Source: Tychonema sp. LEGE 06208 (GTDB taxonomy: Bacteria; Cyanobacteriota; Cyanobacteriia; Cyanobacteriales; Microcoleaceae). Taken from it: DNA of 64,000 bases. The notes under the pieces were generated by a model, which was not told where the DNA came from, ran no database searches, and was given only the letters and a program-made list of their open reading frames with translations. A program made the position numbers and the translations under genes. This document shows, piece by piece, positions 8,044 through 17,164 of this stretch. The stretch spans positions 1 through 64,000 of the forward strand of contig NZ_JADEWT010000004.1 in assembly GCF_015207505.1 (NCBI RefSeq), written 5' to 3'. Numbering within the stretch: position 1 is the first letter of the stretch; every line of letters begins with the position of its first letter.

Positions 8044-8224
8044 GGCAAAAATTAGGGATAACGACAGGTAGCGACAGTTTTATGGCTGAGTCATCGGGGC
8101 CGAGAAACCCGGTTTCTAGGAGTTTTGGACTCTGTGACGAGAAATGTTGAAAGAAACCGGGTTTCTGAAATCATCAATTTTCCGAAATTGTCCCGAAAGA
8201 GGTACGGTGCTACCGGAGACTAGA

Positions 8225-8280
8225 TTAGTAGATGCACCCTGATTAATTAACTCCCGACCAATTTTGGCCGGGTTTTTTTT
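8225..8280 (+). ncRNA. Array unit 6, candidate small RNA with terminator
   Basis: Consensus core and hairpin with eight T (8253-8280). Only about 70 bp separate it from unit 7. Confidence 0.4.
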
Positions 8281-8350
8281 GTGTTAAGGCTGATGCTGAA
8301 CAAATTTGAGGTGAGTTTCCGGATTGTGGTGGAATTCCCAGGAAGCTTAA

Positions 8351-8406
8351 TTGGTAGATGCACCCTGATTAATTAACTCCCGACCAATTTTGGCCGGGGT
8401 TTTTTT
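8351..8406 (+). ncRNA. Array unit 7, candidate small RNA with terminator
   Basis: Stem CCCGACC/GGCCGGGG with seven T (8379-8406). Its upstream flank (tttccggattgtggtggaat) matches that of unit 1. Confidence 0.4.
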
Positions 8407-8585
8407 GGCAAAAATTAGCTATAACGACAGCTAGCGACAGTTTTAGGGCTGACGTATGGGCCGAGAAACCCGGTTTCTAGGAGTTTTGGGCTTTGTGACA
8501 AGAAATGTTGAAAGAAACCGGGTTTCTGAAATCATCAATTTTATGAAATTGTCCTGAAAGAGGTGCGGTGTTACCGGAGACTAGA

Positions 8586-8640
8586 TTAGTAGATGCACCC
8601 TGATTAATAAACCCCAGCCAATGAAGGCCGGGGTTTTTTT
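8586..8640 (+). ncRNA. Array unit 8, candidate small RNA with terminator
   Basis: The most diverged unit: stem CCCCAGCC/GGCCGGGG with loop aatgaa and seven T (8612-8640). It could also end transcripts coming from the array. On the other strand it lies just downstream of the gene at 8668. Confidence 0.4.
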
Positions 8641-8667
8641 GTTTGAAAGCTGGATTAGTCGATCGAG

Positions 8668-8889
8668 CTACAAGACTTCAAAAGACTGCACCTCAAGCAC
8701 CGGGCCGATCATCGCAAAAGTCATGATATCCTTGCGGACTATACCTTTGACACTAACTTTCAAACCATCTTTTTTCAAGTCAGAAGGAGCATCCTTAAGT
8801 TCATAAGTTTCTCCATTTTCGCCAACCAAAGCCCAGGTACCAGGGCCTAATCCTTGGCGTTCAATTTTGCCTTTGACAGTAATACTCAT
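8668..8889 (-). CDS. Small conserved protein of unknown function, coupled to the subtilase
   Basis: A 73-residue soluble protein, MSITVKGKIERQGLGPGTWALVGENGETYEL at the start, with alternating short strands and glycines that suggest a small beta-barrel (OB-like) fold. Its ATG overlaps the subtilase stop codon as ATGA, so the two are probably translationally coupled. No catalytic motif is seen. A role linked to the protease, such as inhibitor or chaperone, is only a guess from position. Confidence 0.7.
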   Translation of the reverse strand: MSITVKGKIERQGLGPGTWALVGENGETYELKDAPSDLKKDGLKVSVKGIVRKDIMTFAMIGPVLEVQSFEVL

Positions 8890-10655
8890 GCTGACTGCGC
8901 CTCTGTTTTAAGTGCTAAATGTGCCAATCCAAAACACAACAAAGCATTGACAATCAAGAATGTTTGTGCTACTAAACCAGTTCCCAATCCCCAAACTGCA
9001 GGAGAGATTACAGCATTCACTGCTAAACAGCTAGCAAAGCCGATCGAAGTGGCGATCGCAATCCACTTCCACTGTTGATGTCCCAACAGCAAAACAATCA
9101 AAATCCCCGGAATCAAAACACTAGCAAACAAAGGATTCAGCATACTGCTGCCATTAATTGCACCGCCGAGTTCGGGAATAGAACTGCCCATGATTCTCAT
9201 CGGCCACTGCGGCAAGTCAAATACAAACAAGTTGCGGAGGAAAAAGAACCCAGAACTTCCAGCCATCAAGCCGCCGGAAAAGCCCCAAGTCCACTGGAAC
9301 GGAAAATAATTCCGCATAATGAAAGCCAGCAGGTAAGAACCGAGCACCATTGCAATTTTCGGCAACAGGGCGACTGCACCGCCGTCTATCCAGAAGCGGG
9401 GGCTGAGATAGCCGTTGTCGCGCAGCCAGCGGAAGAAGTCGCGGAAGTTGATTTGTCCGCGCTGGGCTAGCTGAACTGCTGCGCCTGCGTCTAGGTGTCC
9501 CGAACCAAAATGGTTTAAGGGGTCTTCTGTGACATTTCGCGACGACTGCAAGAGTATGCTGCGAATTTGGTCTGGTTCTGTGACACCGGAGGCTTTGATC
9601 AGGGCTGCAACGCCGGCAACGTGAGGTGCAGCCATGCTGGTACCTTGGTAGCCTTCAAAGATTTCGGCACCGGTTTCTGGGTCGATGGTACTTTGGAGAA
9701 TTTTGCCTAGTTCAGAACCGCCGGGGGCTGAAATGTCAACACCCGCGCCGAAATTGGAATAATCAGCTTTTTCTTCGTTGGGGCCGAGGGCGGAAACGCC
9801 GATGACGTGGGGATAGCGGGCGGGATAGGATGCCGAACTGTCGCCGGAGTTGCCGGCGGCGGCGATGATGACAACGCCTTTAGAGTGGGCGTAGTCGATG
9901 GCTTCTTCCATTAATTGACTTTCGCCGCCGCCGCCTAAACTCATGTTGATGACATCTGCGCCGTTGTCTGCTGCAAATTTAATTGCTTCAGCAATGTCGG
10001 AAACTGTACCGCCGCCGCTGCCGCTTAATACTTTCAGCGGCATTAAAGCTGCTTCGTAAGCGATGCCTGCAACGCCGTAGTTGTTGTTAGTTGATTGGGC
10101 GACAGTACCTGCGACGTGAGTGCCGTGGCCGTTGTCATCGTAGGCTTCGGCGCGATCGTTTACAAAGTCGTAGCCCGGTACAAATTTGGTTTCTTTTAAG
10201 TCGGCGACGGGAGTAATGCCGGTATCAATTACCGCTACTGTTGTGCCGCTGCCTTTTGTTTCGTTCCAAGCCGATTCTACGTTGATGCTGCGGAGATTCC
10301 ACTGCTTGACATACATTGGGTCGTTGGGAATCTCGTAAGCGCTGTAAATGTAGTTCGGTTCAATGTATTCGGTATCTTTAGCCAACTTTGATTTTCTCAG
10401 GGCGTTTAGCAAAGTGCGATCGCCCTTGACAACATACACATTATCCTCTTTAGAAAACTCACTGTTGAGTTGCGGTGTGACTTTGTACTGCTGGGCGAGT
10501 TCTTCTACTCGTTTTGCAATATCAGGATTACCGATATCTTCGCGGAAATCCAGCACAATCGAGTCGTAGGTGCCTTGAGTAGCAAGTCCTGGGAAATTAG
10601 AAATTGCCCAGCCAAGCCCGATTAAAAATAAGCACAGAAAGAAAATTTTTTTCAT
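8886..10655 (-). CDS. Membrane-anchored subtilisin-family (S8) serine protease
   Basis: A 589-residue extracytoplasmic protease if read from ATG 10655. Residues 1-25 (MKKIFFLCLFLIGLGWAISN) are a signal peptide or anchor, about 30-110 an inhibitor-I9-like propeptide, and about 115-390 the peptidase S8 domain with catalytic Asp144 (AVIDTGI), His177 (NGHGTHVAG), Ser340 (GTSMAAPH) and oxyanion Asn269 (AAAGNSG). The last 170 residues hold four or five hydrophobic segments, an unusual membrane tail for a subtilase. A longer frame exists from a TTG at 10745, but it adds a polar extension before the signal sequence, so ATG 10655 is preferred. The next gene overlaps by 4 bp. Confidence 0.92.
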   Translation of the reverse strand: MKKIFFLCLFLIGLGWAISNFPGLATQGTYDSIVLDFREDIGNPDIAKRVEELAQQYKVTPQLNSEFSKEDNVYVVKGDRTLLNALRKSKLAKDTEYIEPNYIYSAYEIPNDPMYVKQWNLRSINVESAWNETKGSGTTVAVIDTGITPVADLKETKFVPGYDFVNDRAEAYDDNGHGTHVAGTVAQSTNNNYGVAGIAYEAALMPLKVLSGSGGGTVSDIAEAIKFAADNGADVINMSLGGGGESQLMEEAIDYAHSKGVVIIAAAGNSGDSSASYPARYPHVIGVSALGPNEEKADYSNFGAGVDISAPGGSELGKILQSTIDPETGAEIFEGYQGTSMAAPHVAGVAALIKASGVTEPDQIRSILLQSSRNVTEDPLNHFGSGHLDAGAAVQLAQRGQINFRDFFRWLRDNGYLSPRFWIDGGAVALLPKIAMVLGSYLLAFIMRNYFPFQWTWGFSGGLMAGSSGFFFLRNLFVFDLPQWPMRIMGSSIPELGGAINGSSMLNPLFASVLIPGILIVLLLGHQQWKWIAIATSIGFASCLAVNAVISPAVWGLGTGLVAQTFLIVNALLCFGLAHLALKTEAQSA

Positions 10656-10899
10656 TGCCGATCGTCCGTTGAGGGAAGGCTTGTTCACCACAATAACCGA
10701 ATTTTCATCGCGATCGCCAGTTTTCTTGGTTGTGGCTGCGGTCAAACTCGCGGGCGGGCTTTTGGTATATGGTGGCGGTGGCTACCCGCGCGATCGCAAA
10801 TGGGTGTAATTTCTAGTTTAAATTGCCAAGCAAGTTTGAGTAGTTCAATAAATTGTATCATTAAAGCAGATGGCAAAGAAAACCGGGAGTATTTTTCAC

Positions 10900-10904
10900 A
10901 AGGA
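10900..10904 (+). promoter_or_regulatory. Ribosome-binding site deciding the start at 10911
   Basis: AAGGA six bases before ATG 10911. The longer open frame from 10800 has no such site and gives a polar, non-membrane leader. Confidence 0.55.
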
Positions 10905-10910
10905 TATTGC

Positions 10911-11327
10911 ATGGAAAGAGGTTTAATGTGGTTGCCGCTGCTAGCAATTTTTATTGCTCTGGCTTGGGCTGGATGGAACGAGTATCAAAAGTTAGAAGCC
11001 TATCGCGTCTGGGCGGAACAATTCGCCAAGGCCAAGTACGATATTTATGCTGTACTGGGTCAGCAAGAAGACTGTTTGACTTGGGGGAAACCTACTCGCA
11101 GCGGGCCTGTGAATTTGCAAACTTTTTCTTTAAAAGATGTGCAGTCGCTCAGGTTGTTAGTTAACGGCGCTGTGGTAGATTTAGAGTCGCCACCGAATTC
11201 GGGAAGTGCGATCGCCCTAGAGTTTTTGTTGAAAGATGCTGCGGCCGTGCAGGTTCCTTTTACAGAAGTTCCTCTAGCAACTAAATGGGCCAAGTATTTG
11301 CAGGGAGAATTGCAGCGATTCCTCTAA
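10911..11327 (+). CDS. Single-pass membrane protein of unknown function
   Basis: A 138-residue protein starting MERGLMWLPLLAIFIALAWA, with one N-terminal membrane helix (about residues 6-22) and a soluble domain rich in short strands (CLTWGKPTRSGPVNLQTFSL). Divergent from the subtilase; the 255 bp between them should carry both promoters. I do not recognise the family. Confidence 0.7.
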   Translation: MERGLMWLPLLAIFIALAWAGWNEYQKLEAYRVWAEQFAKAKYDIYAVLGQQEDCLTWGKPTRSGPVNLQTFSLKDVQSLRLLVNGAVVDLESPPNSGSAIALEFLLKDAAAVQVPFTEVPLATKWAKYLQGELQRFL

Positions 11328-11822
11328 AAATATCCTATTAGCACAAATTACGAATCACATAAATTCCGTGGTTCTAGCAAAATCAAAATGATTTGTCGTG
11401 AGGACTTGAGTCCGCAAACAATCAAAGGAATAAATTCTTAATTACTAACTTAAAAATGGTTCGTAGTGAGGAATGTATTCGGGAGCATCTCAGTTTGGCA
11501 TTTGAGCGTGCGAGCGTCCCCGAAGAGCGAGTATAATAGACGAGTCGCGAGTATAATAAGGGAGCGGGGAGTATAATAGGCGAGGGTGGACGCTCGCACT
11601 ACCATAAAAAAATGCTTTTTGCCAAACTGAGATGCTCCCATATATTCTGCAATAAAATAGAAAAATAAATTCCCAAATGGCAACCTAAAAATAATTTGTA
11701 ATGAGGAATGTCTTCCGCAATAAATTAGAGGAATAAATTCCTCGCTGCCAACGGGATAACAGTTATTTTACAAGACTAGAGATAGTTGTTTCATTCCTAT
11801 TCCCCTTCCCCTTCCCCTCCGA
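11328..11822. repeat. Gene-free repeat region with diverged direct repeats
   Basis: Two or three diverged copies of a block of about 90 bp (tcgtgaggacttgagtccgc or gtaatgaggaatgtcttccg, then caataaa and aggaataaattc) surround the MITE-like element at 11481-11639. Reverse-strand open frames here are not protein-like. The tail 11790-11820 is a C/T-rich leader before the pentapeptide gene. Confidence 0.7.
11481..11639. mobile_element. MITE-like element with perfect 20-bp terminal inverted repeats
   Basis: 159 bp bounded by gggagcatctcagtttggca and its exact reverse complement at 11620-11639. Inside is a second imperfect inverted pair (gtgcgagcgtcc / ggacgctcgcac) and three copies of cgagtataata. 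It interrupts one copy of the surrounding repeat: a related uninterrupted copy is at 11703-11741. There is no transposase. tattc precedes the left end and recurs a few bases after the right end, possibly a target duplication. Confidence 0.82.
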
Positions 11823-13529
11823 ATGCAAGTACAAGAATTTTTGCTGCGCTACCAAGAAGGAGAGCGCAACTTTGCTCACATTGACCTCAGCGGTGCTAGT
11901 TTAAGCGGTGTCAACCTGCGAGAAATAAACCTCACAGGTGCTAACTTGACCGGTGCTAATTTGAGCTGGTCTTGTTTGAGCAATGCTAAGTTAATTGGAG
12001 CTTGTTTGCGCCGCGCGGATCTCCGCAATGCAGTGATGTCCGGGGCAAATTTGAGCGGGGCAAATTTGAGCGGGGCAAATGTTGCGAAAGCGGATTTGCG
12101 CTTTGCTTGTTTGGAAGCTGCAGAACTCAATTGGACGGTGCTTTCTGAAGCGGATTTGGGCGGTGCTAATCTTCAAAAAGTTAAATCTGACCAAATTAAT
12201 TTGGAGAAAGCTAAACTCGACGGCGCGCAGTTGATGGGGGCGAAGTTGATGGAGGCGAATCTCAACTGCGCCAGTCTTGTTGGTGCTAATTTAACGGATG
12301 CTAATTTGCGGGAAGCGCATTTGGTGGAAGCAAATTTGCGATCGGCAATTTTGAGCGGTGTAAATTTGATTGAAGCTGATTTAAATGGTGCTCAAATGCG
12401 ATCGGCAAATCTGGCGGGCGCTGACTTGCACCGAGCTGTGCTGGCGGGGGCGGATTTGACGGAGGCTGTACTCGATAATGCTGATTTGAGTCGGGCTAAT
12501 TTGGCGGGTGCTTATTTGTTGAAAGCGAGTTTTAAGAAGGCACTTTTGCTGCGAGCTAACTTGCAAGGAGTGTATTTGCTGCGGGCGGATTTGAGCGAGG
12601 CTAATTTGCGCGGTGCTGATTTGCGGAAAGCTGATTTGAGTGGCGCTTATTTGATGGATGCGATGTTAGGTGAGGCGGATTTAAGAGAAGCTTGTTTGAT
12701 TGAGTGTCGTTTGATTCGGACGAGTTTGGAGGGGGCGCAGCTTACGGGTTGCTGCATTCAAAATTGGCAGGTTCAAGATGTGGATCTGTCAAAAGTTGAC
12801 TGCGGGTATGTTTTTACTCAGTTTGATTATGCTGCGAAAGTTGCGGCAAATCGCTTTCCGGCGGCTCGCGATTTTGAGTCTGGGGAATTGGGGCGGCAGA
12901 ATCAAGAGGAAAGTTCTATTGTGGAGGTCTATTTTGCTGATTTTCCTAATTGGGAGGCTTTGGTGTTTACGGTGCGTCGGGTGGAGTTGGAGAGTTGGCA
13001 ACTTCAGTTGAATGTTCAATTTTTTGAGTCTGCTGGAGAACAAAATTTACTGCGGCTGAGCGCTAACCGTTTGGTGAATGGCAAGATTTTGGGCGATCGC
13101 ATTTTGGCGCTTTATCCAGATATGTTGGAAAAGGTTTTAGCCAAGCGGGCAGAAATTTGGGGTTTGCTAGATTTGGCTGTTGCGAGTAACAGTGTGGAGC
13201 CGCAGGAGCCAAGTCACAACGAAGTGTTGGTCAGAAAACAGGAAATCTACCAGCGAATGGTGCGTCAAATTTCGTTTATTTTGATGTCTCAAACGCCGGA
13301 TAAATTCTCTGAAAGTGTACAGCGGCTGTTGGATTATTTGAAGCAGCAAGGTATTCCGACTATTCAGATTCAGAGGAAAGTCATTAGTCAGGCGATCGTG
13401 CAGCGGGCCAAGCAAGACCCTGGTTTTCGGGAACAGTTGATTTTGTGGGAAAAAACGGCGCCCGCCAACGTTCGCGGCTCGATGATGGGGGAAGCGGTGC
13501 GGGGTGCGATCGGGCTTTTGTCGGAATGA
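11823..13529 (+). CDS. Pentapeptide-repeat protein with a C-terminal domain
   Basis: 568 residues. Residues about 20-310 are nearly uninterrupted A(D/N)LxX pentapeptides (for example GANLTGANLS, EADLNGAQMRSANLAGADL), which fold as a right-handed beta-helix. The remaining 250 residues form a separate domain with an alpha/beta part (VYFADFPNWEALVFTVRRVE) and a helical end (VQRLLDYLKQQGIPTIQIQRK). Cyanobacteria have many such proteins; the family function is mostly unknown and nothing here points to a substrate. No signal peptide, so probably cytoplasmic. Confidence 0.9.
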   Translation: MQVQEFLLRYQEGERNFAHIDLSGASLSGVNLREINLTGANLTGANLSWSCLSNAKLIGACLRRADLRNAVMSGANLSGANLSGANVAKADLRFACLEAAELNWTVLSEADLGGANLQKVKSDQINLEKAKLDGAQLMGAKLMEANLNCASLVGANLTDANLREAHLVEANLRSAILSGVNLIEADLNGAQMRSANLAGADLHRAVLAGADLTEAVLDNADLSRANLAGAYLLKASFKKALLLRANLQGVYLLRADLSEANLRGADLRKADLSGAYLMDAMLGEADLREACLIECRLIRTSLEGAQLTGCCIQNWQVQDVDLSKVDCGYVFTQFDYAAKVAANRFPAARDFESGELGRQNQEESSIVEVYFADFPNWEALVFTVRRVELESWQLQLNVQFFESAGEQNLLRLSANRLVNGKILGDRILALYPDMLEKVLAKRAEIWGLLDLAVASNSVEPQEPSHNEVLVRKQEIYQRMVRQISFILMSQTPDKFSESVQRLLDYLKQQGIPTIQIQRKVISQAIVQRAKQDPGFREQLILWEKTAPANVRGSMMGEAVRGAIGLLSE

Positions 13530-13744
13530 TATCGTTTCCCCTTGCATCGTCAGGTGATTTAACCTTATTAGTACGCAGAGTACACAGAGTCCGAGAATAT
13601 ATATCTGAATCATTCCGATGCTACCGGATTTGATATGAATTGAGTTTTTGGTGGAACCATAACCCGCGCTCCGGGGCAAAAATTAACATAAATCGCGCGG
13701 AAAAATCAACATAAATCGCCGCAATTTATGTCCCAGCTAACCAC

Positions 13745-15871
13745 TTACCAGTCTTGGCTCCTGAGTCGGCGGCCCGCTAAGGCTCGCACTTGCTCGTCGG
13801 CGTCGGAAACGGCCAGCGATCGCACCAGAGGCAAAGTTTCCGCATTTTCGGGATAATGTTCGATAATTGCTTCGAGTGCTGTAAATCTGGGATTGTAAGC
13901 AAAAGAACCTGTTCTATCGTAGGAGTCAGTCAGAGCTCTCTGGCGCAAAAACTCAAACATTCCAGGCTCGTCTTTCCACCCCCGCATTAACTCTACCAGA
14001 GCGATCGCCCGCACCTGAGAATCTTCATCCTGCGCTGCCCGAATTTTCAGCCACTCAAAAGTTTGAGACTCATTTGTCCGCCCGCGAGCTAACTTTTGCA
14101 AAGCGATTTGCCTAACCGCCGGACTCTCATCGCCCTCTGCTTTAACCTCCAGCATCCTCCAAGTTTCAGCACCCGAAGGCCAGTTGCGAGCGAGTTCCTG
14201 CACCGCCACTTCCCGCACCTCCTCCTCGCCAGAATCAAGCTGAATTTTCAACCACAGCAAGGTTTCCGGCTCTTCGGGCCATTTCCGCGCTATTTCTCGC
14301 ACCAGCACGCTCAGCAGGTGAGCGTCTCCCTCCGACTCCGCGAGTTTTTTGAGAAAAAGCAAAGTCTCGTCGCGGTGTCCCCAGCCCCTTGCTATCTGTT
14401 CCACCGCAGTTTCTCGGACGTTGAGGTGTCTGTCTGACTCGGCGAGATTTTTCAACCACTCAAAGACTTCGAGACTGGCTGACGGTAAGGTGGCTGCGGC
14501 TGCTACTACTACTTGGCGCACAGTCCAATAATCCTCTGAGGCCGCTATTTTTTGCAACAGGGGCAATGTCTCCGGGCTGTCGGGCCATCCTGCGGCAATC
14601 TGTTGCAGGGCTATTTCGCGCAGTTCGGCGTCGCGATCGCCCGCAGCTATATTTTGCAAAAAAGGCAGAGTTGCGGGGTTAGACGGCCAGCCAGAGGCAA
14701 TTCCTTGGACTGCTGCCTGCCGGACGGTGGAACTCTGGTCGGACTCGGCGATACTTTTGAGCAGCGGGTAAATCTCTGGTTGGGCCCGCCAGCGCGAAGC
14801 TAATTCTTCGATCGCTGCTGTCCGCACTTGTTCGCTGCTGTCGGATACGGCTAGGGTTTTCAGCAGCAGGCCAACTTCTGCCACGGCCTGCCAGCCCGCT
14901 GCCAACTCCCGCACAGCTAATGTTCGCAGGGTAGAAGTTCCTGTCTCGGTCAAGTTTTTGAGCAGGGAGAAAGTACCTAAAACGCTGTGCCAACCTCTGG
15001 CTATTTCTTGCCACGCTGCGACTCGCACTCCCAAATTTTCGTCGGATTCGGCGGCGGTTCTCAGCAGCAGTAAGGTATCTGTTCGATCGCGCCAACGACG
15101 GGCCAACAGTTCCAGCGCGCAGGTGCGGACGGTCGGACTGCGATCGAACTGAGCCAGGGCGGTCACCACTTGCAAGGTATCCTTTTTATCGGGCCAACCC
15201 GCGACCATTTCTGCGATCGCAGCCGATCGCACTGCCCAACTTGTATCGAATTTAGCGAGTTTTTTGAGCATCAGGTAAATTTCTGGCTCGTCAGACCAAC
15301 TGCGGGCTATGGCTTTGACTGCTGTGGCCCGGACTTCGCCGCTGTCGCTGGAGTGTGCGAGTATTTTCAGCCAGGGCAGGGTTTGGGGGTCGTTTTTCCA
15401 GGTTTGGGCGATCGTTGCGATCGAGCGATCGCGAATTTGATAAGTTTCCTGCAATTCTTGAGCGTTTTGATAAAGAATCAGGAAAGCCGTACCGTATTGT
15501 GATAGCTTTTTTAAAGCATTTAACAGTTTTTTTTCGGTGTTTTTATTGATGCCATTTTTAACTTTTAACAGGCAGCCCGCTGCTAAAAACAAATTAATAA
15601 ATTTTTCCGGTTGACCGTTTTGATCCGTCAAACATTCTATCAGTTCGCTCGCTGTTTCTCTATCTAATTTAGCTGCAATTTCTGTGAAGACATCCTGCAA
15701 AGATTCGTCCCGCCAGTGCTGCTCGAAAACTTGTGTTTTGAGTTGAGTCCAAGTCAGTTGACCAGTTTTGAGTTGTGCGTCGATTAACTCTGCAACTGTC
15801 TGGGGATTATTTTCGCAAACAAGTTTTTTTAACAACATACCAATATCTTGTCCCCTAGAGTTTGTTTGCAT
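13745..15871 (-). CDS. HEAT-repeat protein
   Basis: 708 residues. After an alpha-helical head of about 150 residues it consists of some seventeen repeats of about 31 residues with the pattern LLKxLAExDxxxxVRxxAVxELARGW, typical of PBS-lyase/HEAT-like scaffolds. No enzyme domain or signal peptide is visible. Bilin lyase subunits (CpcE type) share the repeat class, but these repeats are longer and more regular, so a protein-binding scaffold is more likely. Convergent with the pentapeptide-repeat gene. Confidence 0.88.
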   Translation of the reverse strand: MQTNSRGQDIGMLLKKLVCENNPQTVAELIDAQLKTGQLTWTQLKTQVFEQHWRDESLQDVFTEIAAKLDRETASELIECLTDQNGQPEKFINLFLAAGCLLKVKNGINKNTEKKLLNALKKLSQYGTAFLILYQNAQELQETYQIRDRSIATIAQTWKNDPQTLPWLKILAHSSDSGEVRATAVKAIARSWSDEPEIYLMLKKLAKFDTSWAVRSAAIAEMVAGWPDKKDTLQVVTALAQFDRSPTVRTCALELLARRWRDRTDTLLLLRTAAESDENLGVRVAAWQEIARGWHSVLGTFSLLKNLTETGTSTLRTLAVRELAAGWQAVAEVGLLLKTLAVSDSSEQVRTAAIEELASRWRAQPEIYPLLKSIAESDQSSTVRQAAVQGIASGWPSNPATLPFLQNIAAGDRDAELREIALQQIAAGWPDSPETLPLLQKIAASEDYWTVRQVVVAAAATLPSASLEVFEWLKNLAESDRHLNVRETAVEQIARGWGHRDETLLFLKKLAESEGDAHLLSVLVREIARKWPEEPETLLWLKIQLDSGEEEVREVAVQELARNWPSGAETWRMLEVKAEGDESPAVRQIALQKLARGRTNESQTFEWLKIRAAQDEDSQVRAIALVELMRGWKDEPGMFEFLRQRALTDSYDRTGSFAYNPRFTALEAIIEHYPENAETLPLVRSLAVSDADEQVRALAGRRLRSQDW

Positions 15872-16363
15872 TTAAAAAAGACTCGGCGGTTGACATCAGG
15901 TTTATACAGGCTTGAACCATAAAAGAGTGGCTTGAAGAAAGGGCGATTAAAATTACCTTATTTTCTTTACACCGCAAAGGTGTTCGCCCTCGATGGCCCA
16001 AGCAAACGCAAGTTTGACGCTGGCGGGGTTTCAACCTTCCTCTGCTCCGTATTGTAGTATGCAGCCGATCGACTCTATTTTATACCACAATTATTTACCA
16101 GCGTCGCGCCTCAATGCAAAAGCCGCCAGCACCCACAGAAATATTGGGTTTTGGCGGAGGGTGATCGAACAATTCAGGCGGTAATTGCTCAAAGCATTAA
16201 CTTCATCACCGTTTCCGACTCGCAAAATCCCCACTTGTTTTGCAGCAACCAAAGCACAAACACCTGTATTCGGGGCGATCGTTGGAGGCGATCGCACACC
16301 TACCCAAAACCATCGATATCTTACTGGGACGCACTCTACAATTTTTTAAATTTTAATGATTAT
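15872..16363. other. Gene-free stretch
   Basis: 492 bp. A 63-codon + frame (15993-16184) starting MAQANASLTLAGFQ overlaps a reverse-strand frame of similar length. Neither has protein-like features or a ribosome-binding site, and I see no repeat or terminator. Confidence 0.5.
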
Positions 16364-17164
16364 TTAAGCTCCCATGCTGGAATACTGCTTTAAACCCTGC
16401 CGCCACAGCCAGCGATTCCACACAAAAAACACCGCACTCCAACCCAACATTACCAGTAAACCGCGGCCTACATCTACGGGCAATCCTATCAAGATTGCAG
16501 CGGGAAAATGAATTAAATAAGGAAACGGTGTCCACAAAACTACTTCGCGCACGGCTGGGGGAAACACTTCTAGCGGCGCGACAAGTCCCGATAAAAACAG
16601 GTACATTAAAAACCAGAATTGTTCGATCGCACTTGCCCTCTCGATCCAAAAAGCAAACAGCGCAAAGGTATACTGAATCAGGAACCGCAAACAAAAAGCG
16701 AAAACGAGAACCAACAAAAACAGCAAAAATCTGCCCAAACTCGGCAGCCAAAAAGACTGCGGGTAAAGTGCAAAAAATAGCAGCACTAATCCTAATACAA
16801 ACGGTAGCCTCGCAAACCTTTCGGAAACGTGAGATGCGAAGTGATGCCATACGGGATCTAGAGGCTGCAACAATCTATTAGATAACTTACCTTCCACGAC
16901 TTCTTTTTCAAACTCCCAAATCACCCAAACCACATTAGTTTGTCTGACTATGAAAGCTGCTAAAAAGTAACGGGCAAAGTCGATCTGCTTCAGCGCAAAT
17001 TCACCACTTTCGGCCGCTTGCATCCACACACCCATCAAGATAAACGGCAAAGCTCCCGACAGCGCCCACAAAAACAATTCCTCCCGGTATTCGAGCATAT
17101 AAGCGTAGTAGGTGACGAGCAAAGTTTTAGCAATTTTAATGTTTTTTTTCATATTCATTTTCAC
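16364..17164 (-). CDS. ABC-2 type exporter permease
   Basis: 266 residues with about six membrane helices, of the COG4587-like ABC-2 permease class. It lies 236 bp downstream of the ATP-binding gene on the same strand, and such permeases always work with an ATPase of the COG4586 type, as here. The segment VIWEFEKEVVEGKLSNRLLQPLDPVWHHF is characteristic of the family. In other bacteria a second permease (COG3694) completes the exporter; none is in the window. The substrate is unknown. Start may be Met1, Met3 or Met5 (MKMNMKKNIK). Confidence 0.88.
   Translation of the reverse strand: MKMNMKKNIKIAKTLLVTYYAYMLEYREELFLWALSGALPFILMGVWMQAAESGEFALKQIDFARYFLAAFIVRQTNVVWVIWEFEKEVVEGKLSNRLLQPLDPVWHHFASHVSERFARLPFVLGLVLLFFALYPQSFWLPSLGRFLLFLLVLVFAFCLRFLIQYTFALFAFWIERASAIEQFWFLMYLFLSGLVAPLEVFPPAVREVVLWTPFPYLIHFPAAILIGLPVDVGRGLLVMLGWSAVFFVWNRWLWRQGLKQYSSMGA

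Larger units (their letters stand above)
6505..8640. repeat. Tandem array of eight terminator-ended units, with higBA inside
   Basis: Eight copies of a conserved core run in the + direction: TAGATGCACCCTGATTAAT, TAACTCCC, then a GACC/GGCC-type hairpin and a run of 7-10 T. Cores start at 6510, 6747, 6887, 7855, 7992, 8229, 8355 and 8590. Spacers are of two kinds. Those after copies 1, 5 and 7 are long and carry AGAAACCCGGTTTCT and its inverse. Those after copies 2 and 4 share gtatccaagctgagccgc. Copies 2-6 and 8 are preceded by gattagattag or a close variant, copies 1 and 7 by attggtagatg with a different upstream block. Short reverse-strand frames inside are shadows with the same repeated peptide. 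The higBA pair splits the array between copies 3 and 4. Confidence 0.93.

Noticed and set aside
6505-8640. CRISPR array or retron
   Set aside because: Spacers are themselves repeated and contain terminators; there is no cas gene or reverse transcriptase nearby.
9075-9470. 131-codon + frame opposite the subtilase gene
   Set aside because: Shadow of the protease membrane tail; polar, low-complexity peptide.
11450-11683. 77-codon reverse frame across the MITE-like element
   Set aside because: It runs through the element ends and has no protein-like features.
15993-16184. 63-codon frame starting MAQANASLT
   Set aside because: No ribosome-binding site, no family features, and an equally long frame opposite it.
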